32,576 nucleotides of DNA, taken from the NCBI GenBank assembly GCA_027307045.1, contig DAHUXR010000051.1, positions 1 to 32,576 on the forward strand. Reading direction: 5' to 3'. Both the position numbers and the translations under genes were made by a program. The DNA comes from Acidobacteriaceae bacterium. Lineage in GTDB: Bacteria > Acidobacteriota > Terriglobia > Terriglobales > Acidobacteriaceae. The notes beneath the pieces are model-generated. The model ran no database searches. It saw only the letters and a list, made by a program, of their open reading frames with translations, and had not been told where the DNA came from. This document shows positions 8,503 through 16,662 of this stretch, piece by piece. Position 1 is the first letter of the stretch. Every line of letters starts with the position of its first letter.

Positions 8503-10136
8503 TAGACGGAGCCTCCGGCGGAGGTCAGGGTATTGCGCTTTGCTGTGGCAGAGCTTTCCGGAACGGCGGTGGAGTACTCCATCGGCAGAAAAATTGAGAA
8601 GGCGGTTCCGCGGCCGTGTTGTCCCGCCCTGCTCTTCATCCGGATGGCGCCGCGATGTTTCTCAACGATGCCGCGGGTGATCCACAATCCCAGGCCGGTG
8701 CCAACGTCGGACTTGGTGGTGAAAAATGGCTGGAAGATGTTTTTCTTATGCTTTGCTTCAATCCCGCTGCCCGTATCCAGAATGGTAACGCGAACGCCGG
8801 GATGTTGTGCGCCGCTCCACTCATGCGATTTTGCAACTCTCAGGACGAGCGTTCCGCCATCCGGCATTGCGTCAATGGCATTGGTCACGAGGTTCGAAAA
8901 CGCCTGCCGGATTTCTCCGGCCAGCGCCGTAATTTCAGCGTCTTTATCGTATTGCTTAATGAGTTTGATTTTTCTGGATTCAAATCGCTTCTCATAGAGC
9001 AGCAGAAGATCGTCGATGGTTTCAGTCACGTTGAGGTGCACAGGCGAGGAAGTGTCGCGATAAAAGCCCAGCGTCTGCCGCGTGATATGCGCCACGCGGT
9101 CAAGCTCGCGGCTGGCCAGCTCCAGGTACCCCGTTACTTTGTCATTTTTAGCGAGATCGCGTTTCGCCAGATAAACCAGGTTGGTAACTGCTTCAAGAGG
9201 ATTATTGATTTCATGAGCAACCGTGGCGGCCATGCGTCCGGCGGCGGCAAGTTTTTCCGTGGTCCGCAGTGCGCGCTCGATTTTGTTGGTCTCTGTGATG
9301 TTGCGGATAATCTTGGCCGCGCCAATCACAGTGCCGTTATCGTCCTTTATCGGCGAGATGGTCAGCGATACTTCAACTCGTTCACCATTCTTGTGCAGCC
9401 GTATGGTCTCAAAGTGATCAATCTTTTCTCCGCGCCGTATCTTGCTCAAAATCATGTCTTCGTCGTGATGTAATTCCGGCGGGATGATCACCGTAACGGA
9501 CTTCCCGATAATTTCTTCAGCCTTGTAACCGAACAGTTTTTCGGCGCTGCGGTTCCAACTGGTGATAATGCCATTCAGATCTTTGCTGGCAATGGCATCG
9601 TCGGAAGATTCAACGATTGCGGCCAGGCGCAGCGCGGCTTCTTCAAGCTTTTTGTGCCGTGTAATGTCGCGCACAATTTTGGCCGCGCCCACAACTTTCC
9701 CTTGGTCATCTCTTATGGGAGAAACTGTCAGGGAGACGTCGATACGCTGCCCGGTTTTGTGGACGCGCACAGTTTGAAAATGCTCAATCCGCTCGCCCGC
9801 CCTGATCTTTGCCAGGATCCTGGGCTCGTCATCGTGCAGTTCCGGGGGGATGATCGTGGTCACCGGCTGGCCGATGATTTCTTCCGCCGCGTAACCAAAC
9901 AGCCGCTCCGCGCTCTTGTTCCAGCTGGTGATGACTCCGTTCAGGTCCTTGCTGGCGATTGCATCCTCGGAGGATTCAATGATCGCAGCCAGGCGACGCT
10001 GTGCTTTTTCAGCCTCACTTGAGGAGGAGGCTACTCTGTCTCTGGCGTTGGTAGGTGAAAAGCTGGACATTTCGCTCTGGCCCTGTTCTTTGCCCTTACG
10101 GATGACGGATGCTGATGACTGACGTTGAATGAGCAC
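8502..10136 (-). CDS. Soluble histidine kinase with two PAS domains
   Basis: A 544-residue sensor kinase without membrane segments or signal peptide, so it probably senses a cytosolic cue. Two PAS-PAC units (about residues 47-168 and 169-290) are spaced exactly 122 residues apart and are near-copies: ASKDLNGVITSWNKSAERLF and ASKDLNGIITSWNRSAEKLF. The HisKA dimerisation helix has phospho-acceptor His308 in VAHEINNPLEAV. The ATPase domain has N-box QAFSNLVTNAIDAMPDGG, G1 DTGSGIE, F-box FQPFFTTK and G2 GTGLGLW. It overlaps the downstream response regulator by one base. The GTG at 10136 has no clear ribosome binding site; an ATG at 10070 (MSSFSP) is an alternative that keeps all domains. The PAS type suggests small-molecule or redox sensing, but no ligand can be named. 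Confidence 0.93.
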   Translation of the reverse strand: MLIQRQSSASVIRKGKEQGQSEMSSFSPTNARDRVASSSSEAEKAQRRLAAIIESSEDAIASKDLNGVITSWNKSAERLFGYAAEEIIGQPVTTIIPPELHDDEPRILAKIRAGERIEHFQTVRVHKTGQRIDVSLTVSPIRDDQGKVVGAAKIVRDITRHKKLEEAALRLAAIVESSDDAIASKDLNGIITSWNRSAEKLFGYKAEEIIGKSVTVIIPPELHHDEDMILSKIRRGEKIDHFETIRLHKNGERVEVSLTISPIKDDNGTVIGAAKIIRNITETNKIERALRTTEKLAAAGRMAATVAHEINNPLEAVTNLVYLAKRDLAKNDKVTGYLELASRELDRVAHITRQTLGFYRDTSSPVHLNVTETIDDLLLLYEKRFESRKIKLIKQYDKDAEITALAGEIRQAFSNLVTNAIDAMPDGGTLVLRVAKSHEWSGAQHPGVRVTILDTGSGIEAKHKKNIFQPFFTTKSDVGTGLGLWITRGIVEKHRGAIRMKSRAGQHGRGTAFSIFLPMEYSTAVPESSATAKRNTLTSAGGSV

Positions 10137-10232
10137 TCCACTTTACACCACAACTAGAAGTTAGATGCAGGAGCAGGGAATTGGGCTGTGCTGGATGCAG
10201 ATTATGAGGAATAAGACGGGCTTTATACGGCT

Positions 10233-10942
10233 TTACGCAGCTTTAAGAAGATAGTCCCTGAAGAATTGCGTAACTTGACGCATGGCGTCAAGCTGCGCCA
10301 GGCCTCTGAACACGTGTCCCTGATCAGGATAGATCTTGATCTGGTAGGGAATCTTATGTTGTTGCAGAATACGCTGTAACTCGTGTGCTCGAATCAATTG
10401 GCACGGTTGTGTCCTGCTCGCCGTGGAGAATCAGCACCGGCGGAAGATTGCCGGCATCCTTTGTGAAGTCCTCCGGCAGACCGCCGAACAGGTCAGCCAC
10501 TGCGGCGATCCGGGAATCCTGTGTGGGCCAGCGCCAGCGAGAGGAACGCACCCAGTGAAAAGCTGAGCAGACCGATTCTGTTTGCGTCTACGCCGGTCTG
10601 CCTGGCAACAAAGCTGACGGCATCTTTAACGGTCTCAAGCCAGGCAAGGAAGTGTGATTCGATCTGGCTGGGAGAGACCCAGTTGTGGCCGGTGCGTTCA
10701 AAATAGTGCAGCACAAACACGTGCACGCCGAACATAGCTGCCTGGCTGGCAAAAGGATCAAGGCCATGCAGCGGCCCGCCCGAGCCGTGAATGAGAATCA
10801 CTGCCGGACTACTTCCAGTGCGGTTCGGCGGATAGTGATCAATGCGGATTGGCTTGCCGTCAGTGATGAATGTAGCCATGGAATCGAATGAGCCGCCCTG
10901 AGCTTTAGAAGCAGTTCGTTTGCCGCCGATCCATCGATTCAT
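10233..10942 (-). pseudogene. Dienelactone hydrolase-like alpha/beta hydrolase, two frameshifts
   Basis: The reading frame from 10942 (MNRW; alternative ATG 10879, MATFITDG) encodes the front of a dienelactone hydrolase-type fold: VILIHGSGG, then the nucleophile-elbow region LLSFSLGAFLSLALA, where the usual G-x-C/S-x-G appears as SFSLG. Near 10525 the frame breaks and continues one base over as DSRIAAVADLFGGLP and VLILHGEQDTTVPID (acid-residue strand). Near 10385 it breaks again and continues as ELQRILQQHKIPYQIKIYP and GHVF (catalytic His region) to TAA at 10233. All parts are present in order, so the lesions look recent. Two sequencing indels are the alternative. It is divergent from the PadR gene. 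Confidence 0.8.
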
Positions 10943-10961
10943 CGCTACTTCGATACATGGC

Positions 10962-11000
10962 TGTAGACATCCTACTCCCCAAGGGTGTAGGCTATCTACA
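10962..11000. promoter_or_regulatory. Operator-like dyad over the PadR start codon
   Basis: Arms TGTAGACATCCTAC (10962-10975) and GTAGGCTATCTACA (10987-11000) are inverted repeats matching at 12 of 14 positions, separated by 11 bases. The outer TGTAGA...TCTACA halves are typical of sites bound by PadR-type dimers. The right arm ends on the A of the PadR start codon. The site lies between the regulator and the divergent hydrolase, so binding could silence both. Confidence 0.6.
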
Positions 11001-11365
11001 TGCCCAGAGCCTCTCGCTATCAAAACCGTATTGAGCTTCTGCAGGGAACGCTCGACCTGCTCATCCTGCAAACGCTGCGTTGGGGGCCGCAGCACGGTTA
11101 CGGCATCAGCCAGGCCATCCGCAGCCAGTCGGGCGAGGTCTTCCAGGTGGATACAGGTTCGCTCTATCCGGCTCTGCACCGTCTGCAAAAACAGGGACAG
11201 ATCGATTCCGAATGGAAGGTCTCGGAAAACCGGCAGCGCGTCAAAGAGTATCGTTTGACCGCCCAGGGCAAAAAGCAACTGGTCTCGGAGCGGTCGCGCT
11301 GGAAACAAGTGATGGCGGCGATGGCCGGCATTTTGAATCCGTCAGCCGGGGAGAGCAAAGCATGA
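11000..11365 (+). CDS. PadR-family transcriptional regulator
   Basis: A 121-residue winged-helix regulator. The N-terminus LLQGTLDLLILQTLRWGPQH and HGYGISQAIR, then GSLYPALHRLQKQGQIDSEW and EYRLTAQGKKQL, are hallmark PadR motifs (recognition helix and wing). The C-terminal helix for dimerisation is short. Its stop overlaps the permease start by four bases (ATGA), a coupled pair seen repeatedly in Acidobacteriota. Its own start lies inside a dyad, so autorepression is likely. Only AAGGG about 14 bases upstream could serve as ribosome binding site. Confidence 0.93.
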   Translation: MPRASRYQNRIELLQGTLDLLILQTLRWGPQHGYGISQAIRSQSGEVFQVDTGSLYPALHRLQKQGQIDSEWKVSENRQRVKEYRLTAQGKKQLVSERSRWKQVMAAMAGILNPSAGESKA

Positions 11366-14073
11366 TCCGTGACAGGCAAAAGCGCGAACATGAACTGGAC
11401 GAGGAAATTACCAGCCATCTGCGCATGGCGGAGCGCGACCGCATGGAACGCGGCGCCACGCTCGACGAAGCCCATTATGACGCGCGTCGCGAAATGGGGA
11501 ACGTAAGCCTGATCAAGGAGGTCACTCGCGGCATGTGGGGCACAAACTGGATGCACACTCTATCGCAGGATTTGCGTTATGGCGTCCGCATGTTGCGCCG
11601 CAATCCAGGCTTTACTTTGTTAGCGGTCTTTACGCTGGCGCTGGGCATCAGCGCTACCACGGCAATCTTCAGCGTCGTCTATGGCGTATTGTTGCGCCCT
11701 CTGCCCTATGATCGTCCGCAGCAATTGGTACAGATATGGGAGAAAGGGAAGAACGGACAAAGTTCGAATCTGGCCGATCTCAACTTTCAGGATCTACGTG
11801 CGCAGAACAGGTCGTTGCAGGGATTGGCGGAGTTTCATTCCGATCTGGCGTCGGTTTCAGGAGGGTCAGAGCCGAAGCGTTTGATGGTGGCAACGGTTTC
11901 CAGTGACTTCTTTCCCCTGATGCGCGTGTCCCCGATTCGTGGGCGAGGCTTTGCTGCGGAAGACCAGCGCGTCGGCGCTGGCCCCGTGGTGCTGGTGAGC
12001 TACAGCTATTGGAAACAATACCTGAACGCCGCCGATGATCTTTCCAATCTGAAATTGCGCGTGGAGAACCAGGCGGCCTCTGTGGTTGGCGTGCTTCCTC
12101 CGGGGTTCCGCTTTCCGCAGGATTCCGACATTTGGATTCCGCGAGAACTCTATCCGCCGCTGCCGGCGCGCACCGCGCACAACTGGGAAGCGGTCGCCCG
12201 TGTACGCGATGGCGTTACAGTTACCCAGGCACGCGAAGACCTGGACGCGATCGCCCGAGCAATTAAGAATCAATATGGAGATGAGGTTGATCTTGTCGGC
12301 GTCTCTATGTTGCCGCTCCAGGACGCATTGACCAGCACAGTGCGCACGTCGCTGCTAATTCTTTTGGGAGCGGTGGGCTTTCTGCTGCTGGTGGCCTGCG
12401 CGAATGTGATGAATCTGCTCCTGGCGCAAGCTTCAGCCAGGGAAACTGAACTCGCCATCCGCTCTGCATTGGGCGCTTCACGCGGCCGCATGGTCCGCCA
12501 GTTCATGGCGGAAACGCTTCTGCTTTCGCTCGCCGGCGGTGTGATTGGAGTATTGGCTGCATACTGGGGCGTTCACTGGCTCCTGAAACTGGCCCCGCCG
12601 GAGACGCCCGGGCTTGCCGGCGTATCCGTGAATCTGCCGGTGCTGTTCTTTGCCCTGGGACTCTGTCTGGTTGTCGCCATCGGTTTGGGGACGTTTACGG
12701 CATTGCGTTCAGACTCAAATGATATTCGATCCACGCTTGCCGAAGGCGGACGGGGCAGCGCCGGCAGCTTCAGCGCTCAATTAATCGGCCGCGGCATAGT
12801 CGTGATGCAATTGGCCATCACCATGACCTTGTTGATTGGCGCGGGCCTGCTCGGACGAAGTCTGGTCCGAGTCCTTTCCATTGATCCCGGATTTCGTACG
12901 GAACACGTCGTCACCATTGATCTGGCTTTGCCTACGGCGTTTAAGCCGGACCAGAAAATTCGACGCGCACGGTTTCTCAATGATTTGTTCAGCCGCCTGC
13001 GGGCGCTGCCCGGAGTTCAGGATGTCGGCGGCACGAATGCGTTGCCACTTCTTACCGGTACAACATCCGATGGCGGCTTTGCCGTTGTGAACCCGCAGCA
13101 GCTCTCGCCAAAAACACTGGATCTGATGAACCGCTCCGCGCAGGGCGACGTGTGGGATGACAGTGCGCTGGCAAAAGATTTGAATAACTTCGTTGTTCCG
13201 CTCTTCCGTGATCCCAAACAAAGCGGCTATGCGGATTATGCGTCCGTGAGTGAAGGCTATTTCCGCGCCCTGGGAATTCCTCTCTTGCGTGGCCGTTTCT
13301 TCGATGACCGCGACACCATGGACGCTCCCCATGTCGCGCTGATCAGCGAGTCACTGGCGCGGCAAAAATGGCCCAATGAAGATCCCACTGGCCACACCAT
13401 CGAATTCGGTAACATGGATGGCGACTTGCGACTGCTCACGATTATCGGAGTCGTCGGCGACGTTCGCGAGCGCAGTCTGGAAAAGCCGCCGCGCCCGACA
13501 GTTTACGTGAACTATCGCCAGCGTCCGCAGGCCACTTACCATTTCAGCGCCGTGGTGCGGACGGCGGGTGATCCGGCGTCACTGATTGCGTCAGCCGGAA
13601 AAATTGTGCGCGAGCTCGATCCCGACGTCCCACCCAGCACCACCAGCTTCACCACGATCTTTGCAGCTTCCACCAGCGGACGTCGTTTCAATCTCGTGCT
13701 GTTCGGCATCTTTGCCGGAACGGCCTTGCTCCTGGCGATCGCAGGGATTTATGGCGTGCTTGCGTATTCGGTGGCCCGCCGGACCCGCGAGATGGGAGTT
13801 CGCCTGGCTCTGGGCGCAACCGCCGCCAATGTGATGCGTCTCGTCCTGGGACAGGCCGCAATTACTACTGGAATCGGCGTAGCGCTTGGCCTGGTCGGGT
13901 CGTTCATCCTTATGCGCTCCTTGCAATCGATGTTGTATGAGGTCGGGGCGGCTGATCCTTTAACCTTTGCGGTCGTGGCGATGTTGCTTCTTGTTGTCGC
14001 TCTGCTGGCTGCCTATCTTCCGGCGCGCCGCGCTACCAAGGTGGACCCCAACGTGGCGCTTCGCTATGAATAG
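11362..14073 (+). CDS. ADOP-family duplicated FtsX/MacB-type permease
   Basis: A 903-residue membrane protein when started at the ATG overlapping the PadR stop (ribosome binding site GGGGAG). It has a cytoplasmic N-terminal domain (residues 1-65, REHELDEEITSHLRMAERDR), then QDLRYGVRMLRRNPGFTLLA leading into the first helix. A MacB-like periplasmic domain is followed by three helices with an FtsX core (SALGASRGRMVRQFMAETLL). A second copy of periplasmic domain plus FtsX core follows (TREMGVRLALGATAANVMRL), ending PARRATKVDPNVALRYE. This is the acidobacterial duplicated orphan permease layout, with no ATPase partner beside it. The substrate is unknown; export of a lipophilic or toxic compound sensed by PadR is a reasonable guess. 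A longer upstream frame reads through the PadR gene and is not real. Confidence 0.93.
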   Translation: MIRDRQKREHELDEEITSHLRMAERDRMERGATLDEAHYDARREMGNVSLIKEVTRGMWGTNWMHTLSQDLRYGVRMLRRNPGFTLLAVFTLALGISATTAIFSVVYGVLLRPLPYDRPQQLVQIWEKGKNGQSSNLADLNFQDLRAQNRSLQGLAEFHSDLASVSGGSEPKRLMVATVSSDFFPLMRVSPIRGRGFAAEDQRVGAGPVVLVSYSYWKQYLNAADDLSNLKLRVENQAASVVGVLPPGFRFPQDSDIWIPRELYPPLPARTAHNWEAVARVRDGVTVTQAREDLDAIARAIKNQYGDEVDLVGVSMLPLQDALTSTVRTSLLILLGAVGFLLLVACANVMNLLLAQASARETELAIRSALGASRGRMVRQFMAETLLLSLAGGVIGVLAAYWGVHWLLKLAPPETPGLAGVSVNLPVLFFALGLCLVVAIGLGTFTALRSDSNDIRSTLAEGGRGSAGSFSAQLIGRGIVVMQLAITMTLLIGAGLLGRSLVRVLSIDPGFRTEHVVTIDLALPTAFKPDQKIRRARFLNDLFSRLRALPGVQDVGGTNALPLLTGTTSDGGFAVVNPQQLSPKTLDLMNRSAQGDVWDDSALAKDLNNFVVPLFRDPKQSGYADYASVSEGYFRALGIPLLRGRFFDDRDTMDAPHVALISESLARQKWPNEDPTGHTIEFGNMDGDLRLLTIIGVVGDVRERSLEKPPRPTVYVNYRQRPQATYHFSAVVRTAGDPASLIASAGKIVRELDPDVPPSTTSFTTIFAASTSGRRFNLVLFGIFAGTALLLAIAGIYGVLAYSVARRTREMGVRLALGATAANVMRLVLGQAAITTGIGVALGLVGSFILMRSLQSMLYEVGAADPLTFAVVAMLLLVVALLAAYLPARRATKVDPNVALRYE

Positions 14074-14077
14074 CGTT

Positions 14078-14127
14078 CTGGCAGAAAAGGCAAGAAACTG
14101 TGGAAAACCTCGACCTTTTCCTGCCAG
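14078..14127 (+). terminator. Hairpin after the ADOP permease
   Basis: Arms CTGGCAGAAAAGG (14078-14090) and CCTTTTCCTGCCAG (14114-14127) pair over 13 bases with one bulge. They begin four bases after the permease stop. There is no strong T-run after it, so it may be a weak terminator or an mRNA-stabilising structure. Confidence 0.5.
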
Positions 14128-14167
14128 ACTTTGCCACGATGCGCCGCGTTTCATTTAATATGCATCC

Positions 14168-15316
14168 GTGGCCATACGTGAAATTCATGTAACCGGATAC
14201 CGCTCTGTACGCAGTCTGCGCCTGCACCTGAGCCAGATCAACGTGCTGACCGGCGCCAACGCTACCGGCAAGACCAACCTTTATAACTCCGTTTTTTTGC
14301 TGGCCAAGGCGGCCGCTGGAGGCTTTGCCCAGGTGATCGCGGAAGAGGGCGGCATGCCGTCGGTGTTGTGGGCCGGCGCGCGCAAAAGCCGGTCCATGGG
14401 GACGATCCGCATGGAAGGCGTGCGCATGTCGCTGGGCATCAAGACAGACACGTTTTCTTACGAGCTGATCTGCGGCTTGCCCAAGCAGAGTTCAGGAGAG
14501 AAATCTGCTTTCTCGCTCGACCCCGAAGTGAAGGAAGAGCGCGTTTGGATGGACGCGCCTCACGGGCTGAAAGTCACGTTCTTTGAGCGCTCGCCCAAAG
14601 GCGCGTGGATTCTGGATAACGACGAGCGCCTTGCAGATTATTCCGGCGAACTGCTGCCCACGGAGTCAGTGCTTTCGCAGTTGCGCGAGCCGCATCTTTA
14701 TCCTGAGCTTTCTTCGCTGCGAACGGAGATGAGCCGCTGGCGCTTTTATCATCACTTCCGCACGGACGCGGAATCTCCTTTGCGGCATCCGCAGGTAGGC
14801 GTGCGCACCCCTGTGCTGGCGCATGACGGCCGCGATCTCGCCGCGGCGCTCCAGACCATCAATGAAGTAGGGCAGTCACAGGATTTGCATGAGGCAATCC
14901 GGCAGGCATTTCCCGGTGCGTCACTTGAGATCGAACATGACGAAGACAATGGAATGTTTGCGGTGCTGCTGCGCATGCCAGGACTGCGGCGTCCACTGCG
15001 CGCGCGCGAACTTTCTGACGGAACGCTACGCTATCTGTGTTTGCTGGCCGCGTTGTTGAGTCCTCACCCGCCGTCATTGCTGGCGCTCAATGAGCCGGAG
15101 ACCAGCCTGCATCCTGATTTGCTGGAACCGCTGGCAAAGCAGTTGGTGAATGCCGCGAAATATTCCCAGCTCTGGGTAGTGACGCACTCACAGAGGCTGG
15201 CGGAGCTGGTGGAAAAGTTTTCCGGCGAAGCGCCTATCAGCCTGGAGATCACGGGCGGAGAAACGCGAGTGATCGGCCAACGGACGGCGGATGAGAGCGA
15301 AGAGGAAGCGGGCTGA
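14168..15316 (+). CDS. SMC/RecF-like AAA ATPase (COG4637-like)
   Basis: A 382-residue ATPase with an ABC/SMC-type head. The N-terminus IREIHVTGYRSVRSLRLHLS leads to Walker A GANATGKT (29-36). The ABC-type signature is LSDGTLRYL (282-290), Walker B is LLALNEPE (304-311), then the D-loop TSLHP and a switch His in VTHS. The residue before the catalytic Glu is Asn instead of the usual Asp, a variant I associate with this subgroup. There is no long coiled-coil arm and no TOPRIM nuclease domain, unlike OLD proteins. The start is GTG. The following gene overlaps it by 26 bases or begins 13 bases later, so the two probably form a unit. The physiological role of the family is not established; DNA repair or defence are possible by analogy only. 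Confidence 0.85.
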   Translation: MAIREIHVTGYRSVRSLRLHLSQINVLTGANATGKTNLYNSVFLLAKAAAGGFAQVIAEEGGMPSVLWAGARKSRSMGTIRMEGVRMSLGIKTDTFSYELICGLPKQSSGEKSAFSLDPEVKEERVWMDAPHGLKVTFFERSPKGAWILDNDERLADYSGELLPTESVLSQLREPHLYPELSSLRTEMSRWRFYHHFRTDAESPLRHPQVGVRTPVLAHDGRDLAAALQTINEVGQSQDLHEAIRQAFPGASLEIEHDEDNGMFAVLLRMPGLRRPLRARELSDGTLRYLCLLAALLSPHPPSLLALNEPETSLHPDLLEPLAKQLVNAAKYSQLWVVTHSQRLAELVEKFSGEAPISLEITGGETRVIGQRTADESEEEAG

Positions 15317-15875
15317 TCCCTGGCCTGACATGCAAATCGATCCCATCTTTGAAAAAGCTTTCGGGAAGATATATGGCCTGCCCGCGTGGCGCGTTTCGCC
15401 AGGCTGGGGATCGTTTCTCACGCTCGAATTTGGTGATCCACATCTGGAAGTCAGGGAACCGATTGTCGCCAAAGGGAATGTTTCAGAGAGAGTGAAGAGG
15501 GACCTGGCACGTCGCCACGTGTTTATTCATGGTGATTGGCATCTTTGGATCAAATGCTGCAATTGGGAGGTGACATCAAGCGGCAATCTGGTCGGAAAGA
15601 GTACGGTTGCTCGCTCGATTCGAACGGCGGCCGATTTTCTGGATGGTCAAAAGTTGACGCGATTCATTTTAAATCCAGAACCGATGCGCAGCGTTTTTGA
15701 ATTTGACCTGGGCGGAAGGTTGGAAACGCATCCTTACGATAACGAAAGCGAACAATGGTTATTTCATGATCGCCGTGCTCATACGGTGCTCATCCTCAGA
15801 GCTGATGGAATGTATTCGCTTGGACCATCAGACCGTGCAGTCGAATTTGAGTGGAAACCAGTCCAAATTTCTTAA
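15291..15875 (+). CDS. Hypothetical protein paired with the ATPase
   Basis: A 194-residue soluble protein (181 residues if started at the ATG at 15330, MQIDPIFEKAF). It is rich in Trp and aromatic residues, with beta-strand-like segments: WRVSPGWGSFLTLEFGDPHL, HVFIHGDWHLWIKCCNWEV, FEFDLGGRLETHPY and EQWLFHDRRAHTVLILRADG. No catalytic motif is recognised. The segment LVGKSTVARSI resembles a P-loop but lacks the correct context. It overlaps the end of the ATPase gene by 26 bases or starts just after it, and ends five bases from the convergent isochorismatase-like gene. It may be a partner of the ATPase. No family assigned. Confidence 0.65.
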   Translation: MRAKRKRADPWPDMQIDPIFEKAFGKIYGLPAWRVSPGWGSFLTLEFGDPHLEVREPIVAKGNVSERVKRDLARRHVFIHGDWHLWIKCCNWEVTSSGNLVGKSTVARSIRTAADFLDGQKLTRFILNPEPMRSVFEFDLGGRLETHPYDNESEQWLFHDRRAHTVLILRADGMYSLGPSDRAVEFEWKPVQIS

Positions 15876-15879
15876 ATTG

Positions 15880-16473
15880 CTATTTCAAGTGTTTCAACAT
15901 TTCCTTGAACGCTGGAGTGCCGGACTTGCCCAGTAGTTCGTAGATCATCATCTCCGTCGACGACAGCGCCGCGCCGGCGGCCTGCATGCGATTCAGTCCC
16001 AGCTTCCAGTTGAGTTCTGTGCGGGAGCTTACGGCGTCGGCGGCAACGTGAACGTTCAACCCCTGGTTTAAGGCTCCAAGCGCCGTCTGCGTGACGCAGA
16101 TGTGCGATTCAATTCCGCATAGAAGCAGCGTGGTACGGTTTGCCAGCTTGCCAATGGCCGAACAGTATTCGCTGTTGCCGAAACAGCCAAACTCCAGCTT
16201 GTCCATGGGCCTGGTTTCCGGGAGCATCGAACTGATCTCTTCCACCGTCTTGCCCAGTCCTTTTTCATATTGCGTGCTCACCACGATGGGCAGAGACAGA
16301 ATGTCCGCCATGCGGATGAGCAATTGCGCATTGCGAAGCACGCGTTCTTTCTCAAAGATTTGTGTCAGCAGTTTTTCCTGAATGTCGATCACAGCAAGCG
16401 CGCAGTCTTCCGGCCGGAGCATACGCCGCGCCGCTTCAGAATAGGGAGCGGTTTCGATTGGAGTGGTGACCAT
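15880..16473 (-). CDS. Isochorismatase-like cysteine hydrolase
   Basis: A 197-residue protein started at MVTTPIETAP. The frame is open further upstream, but that part lacks protein character. The family fold hydrolyses amides or vinyl ethers of small molecules (nicotinamidase, isochorismatase and relatives). The catalytic triad is visible: Asp30 in LAVIDIQEKLL, Lys92 in MDKLEFGCF and Cys126 in CGIESHICVTQTA. VVSTQYEKGLG follows the family pattern of YcaC/isochorismatase-like proteins. It lies 190 bases downstream of argJ on the same strand and could be transcribed from the arg operon, but nothing links it to arginine. The substrate is unknown. Confidence 0.9.
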   Translation of the reverse strand: MVTTPIETAPYSEAARRMLRPEDCALAVIDIQEKLLTQIFEKERVLRNAQLLIRMADILSLPIVVSTQYEKGLGKTVEEISSMLPETRPMDKLEFGCFGNSEYCSAIGKLANRTTLLLCGIESHICVTQTALGALNQGLNVHVAADAVSSRTELNWKLGLNRMQAAGAALSSTEMMIYELLGKSGTPAFKEMLKHLK

Positions 16474-16662
16474 GCGGAAATTGTATATCCGTCGCCATTC
16501 GATTGCGGAAATCCATTTTATGTCGTCGAGGGTTAGTTTCCAGTTTAACGAGGGCTCATTCGTAATTGGCCGGCCTCCCGCCACACGCGACACGAGCAGA
16601 GGCGACGGGGAATCAACGAATGTCTTGGAATTCGCGTGAGACCTGTCTAGTTTGCCGAATGC

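Noticed and set aside
11080..11361. Extended in-frame start for the permease giving a 997-residue protein
   Set aside because: The extra N-terminus reads the PadR gene in another frame. The ATG at 11362 overlaps the PadR stop, has a ribosome binding site, and begins the standard ADOP N-terminal domain.
15601..15640. P-loop in the hypothetical gene after the ATPase (LVGKSTVARSI)
   Set aside because: It lacks the full GxxxxGK[ST] spacing and a following Walker B; likely chance similarity.
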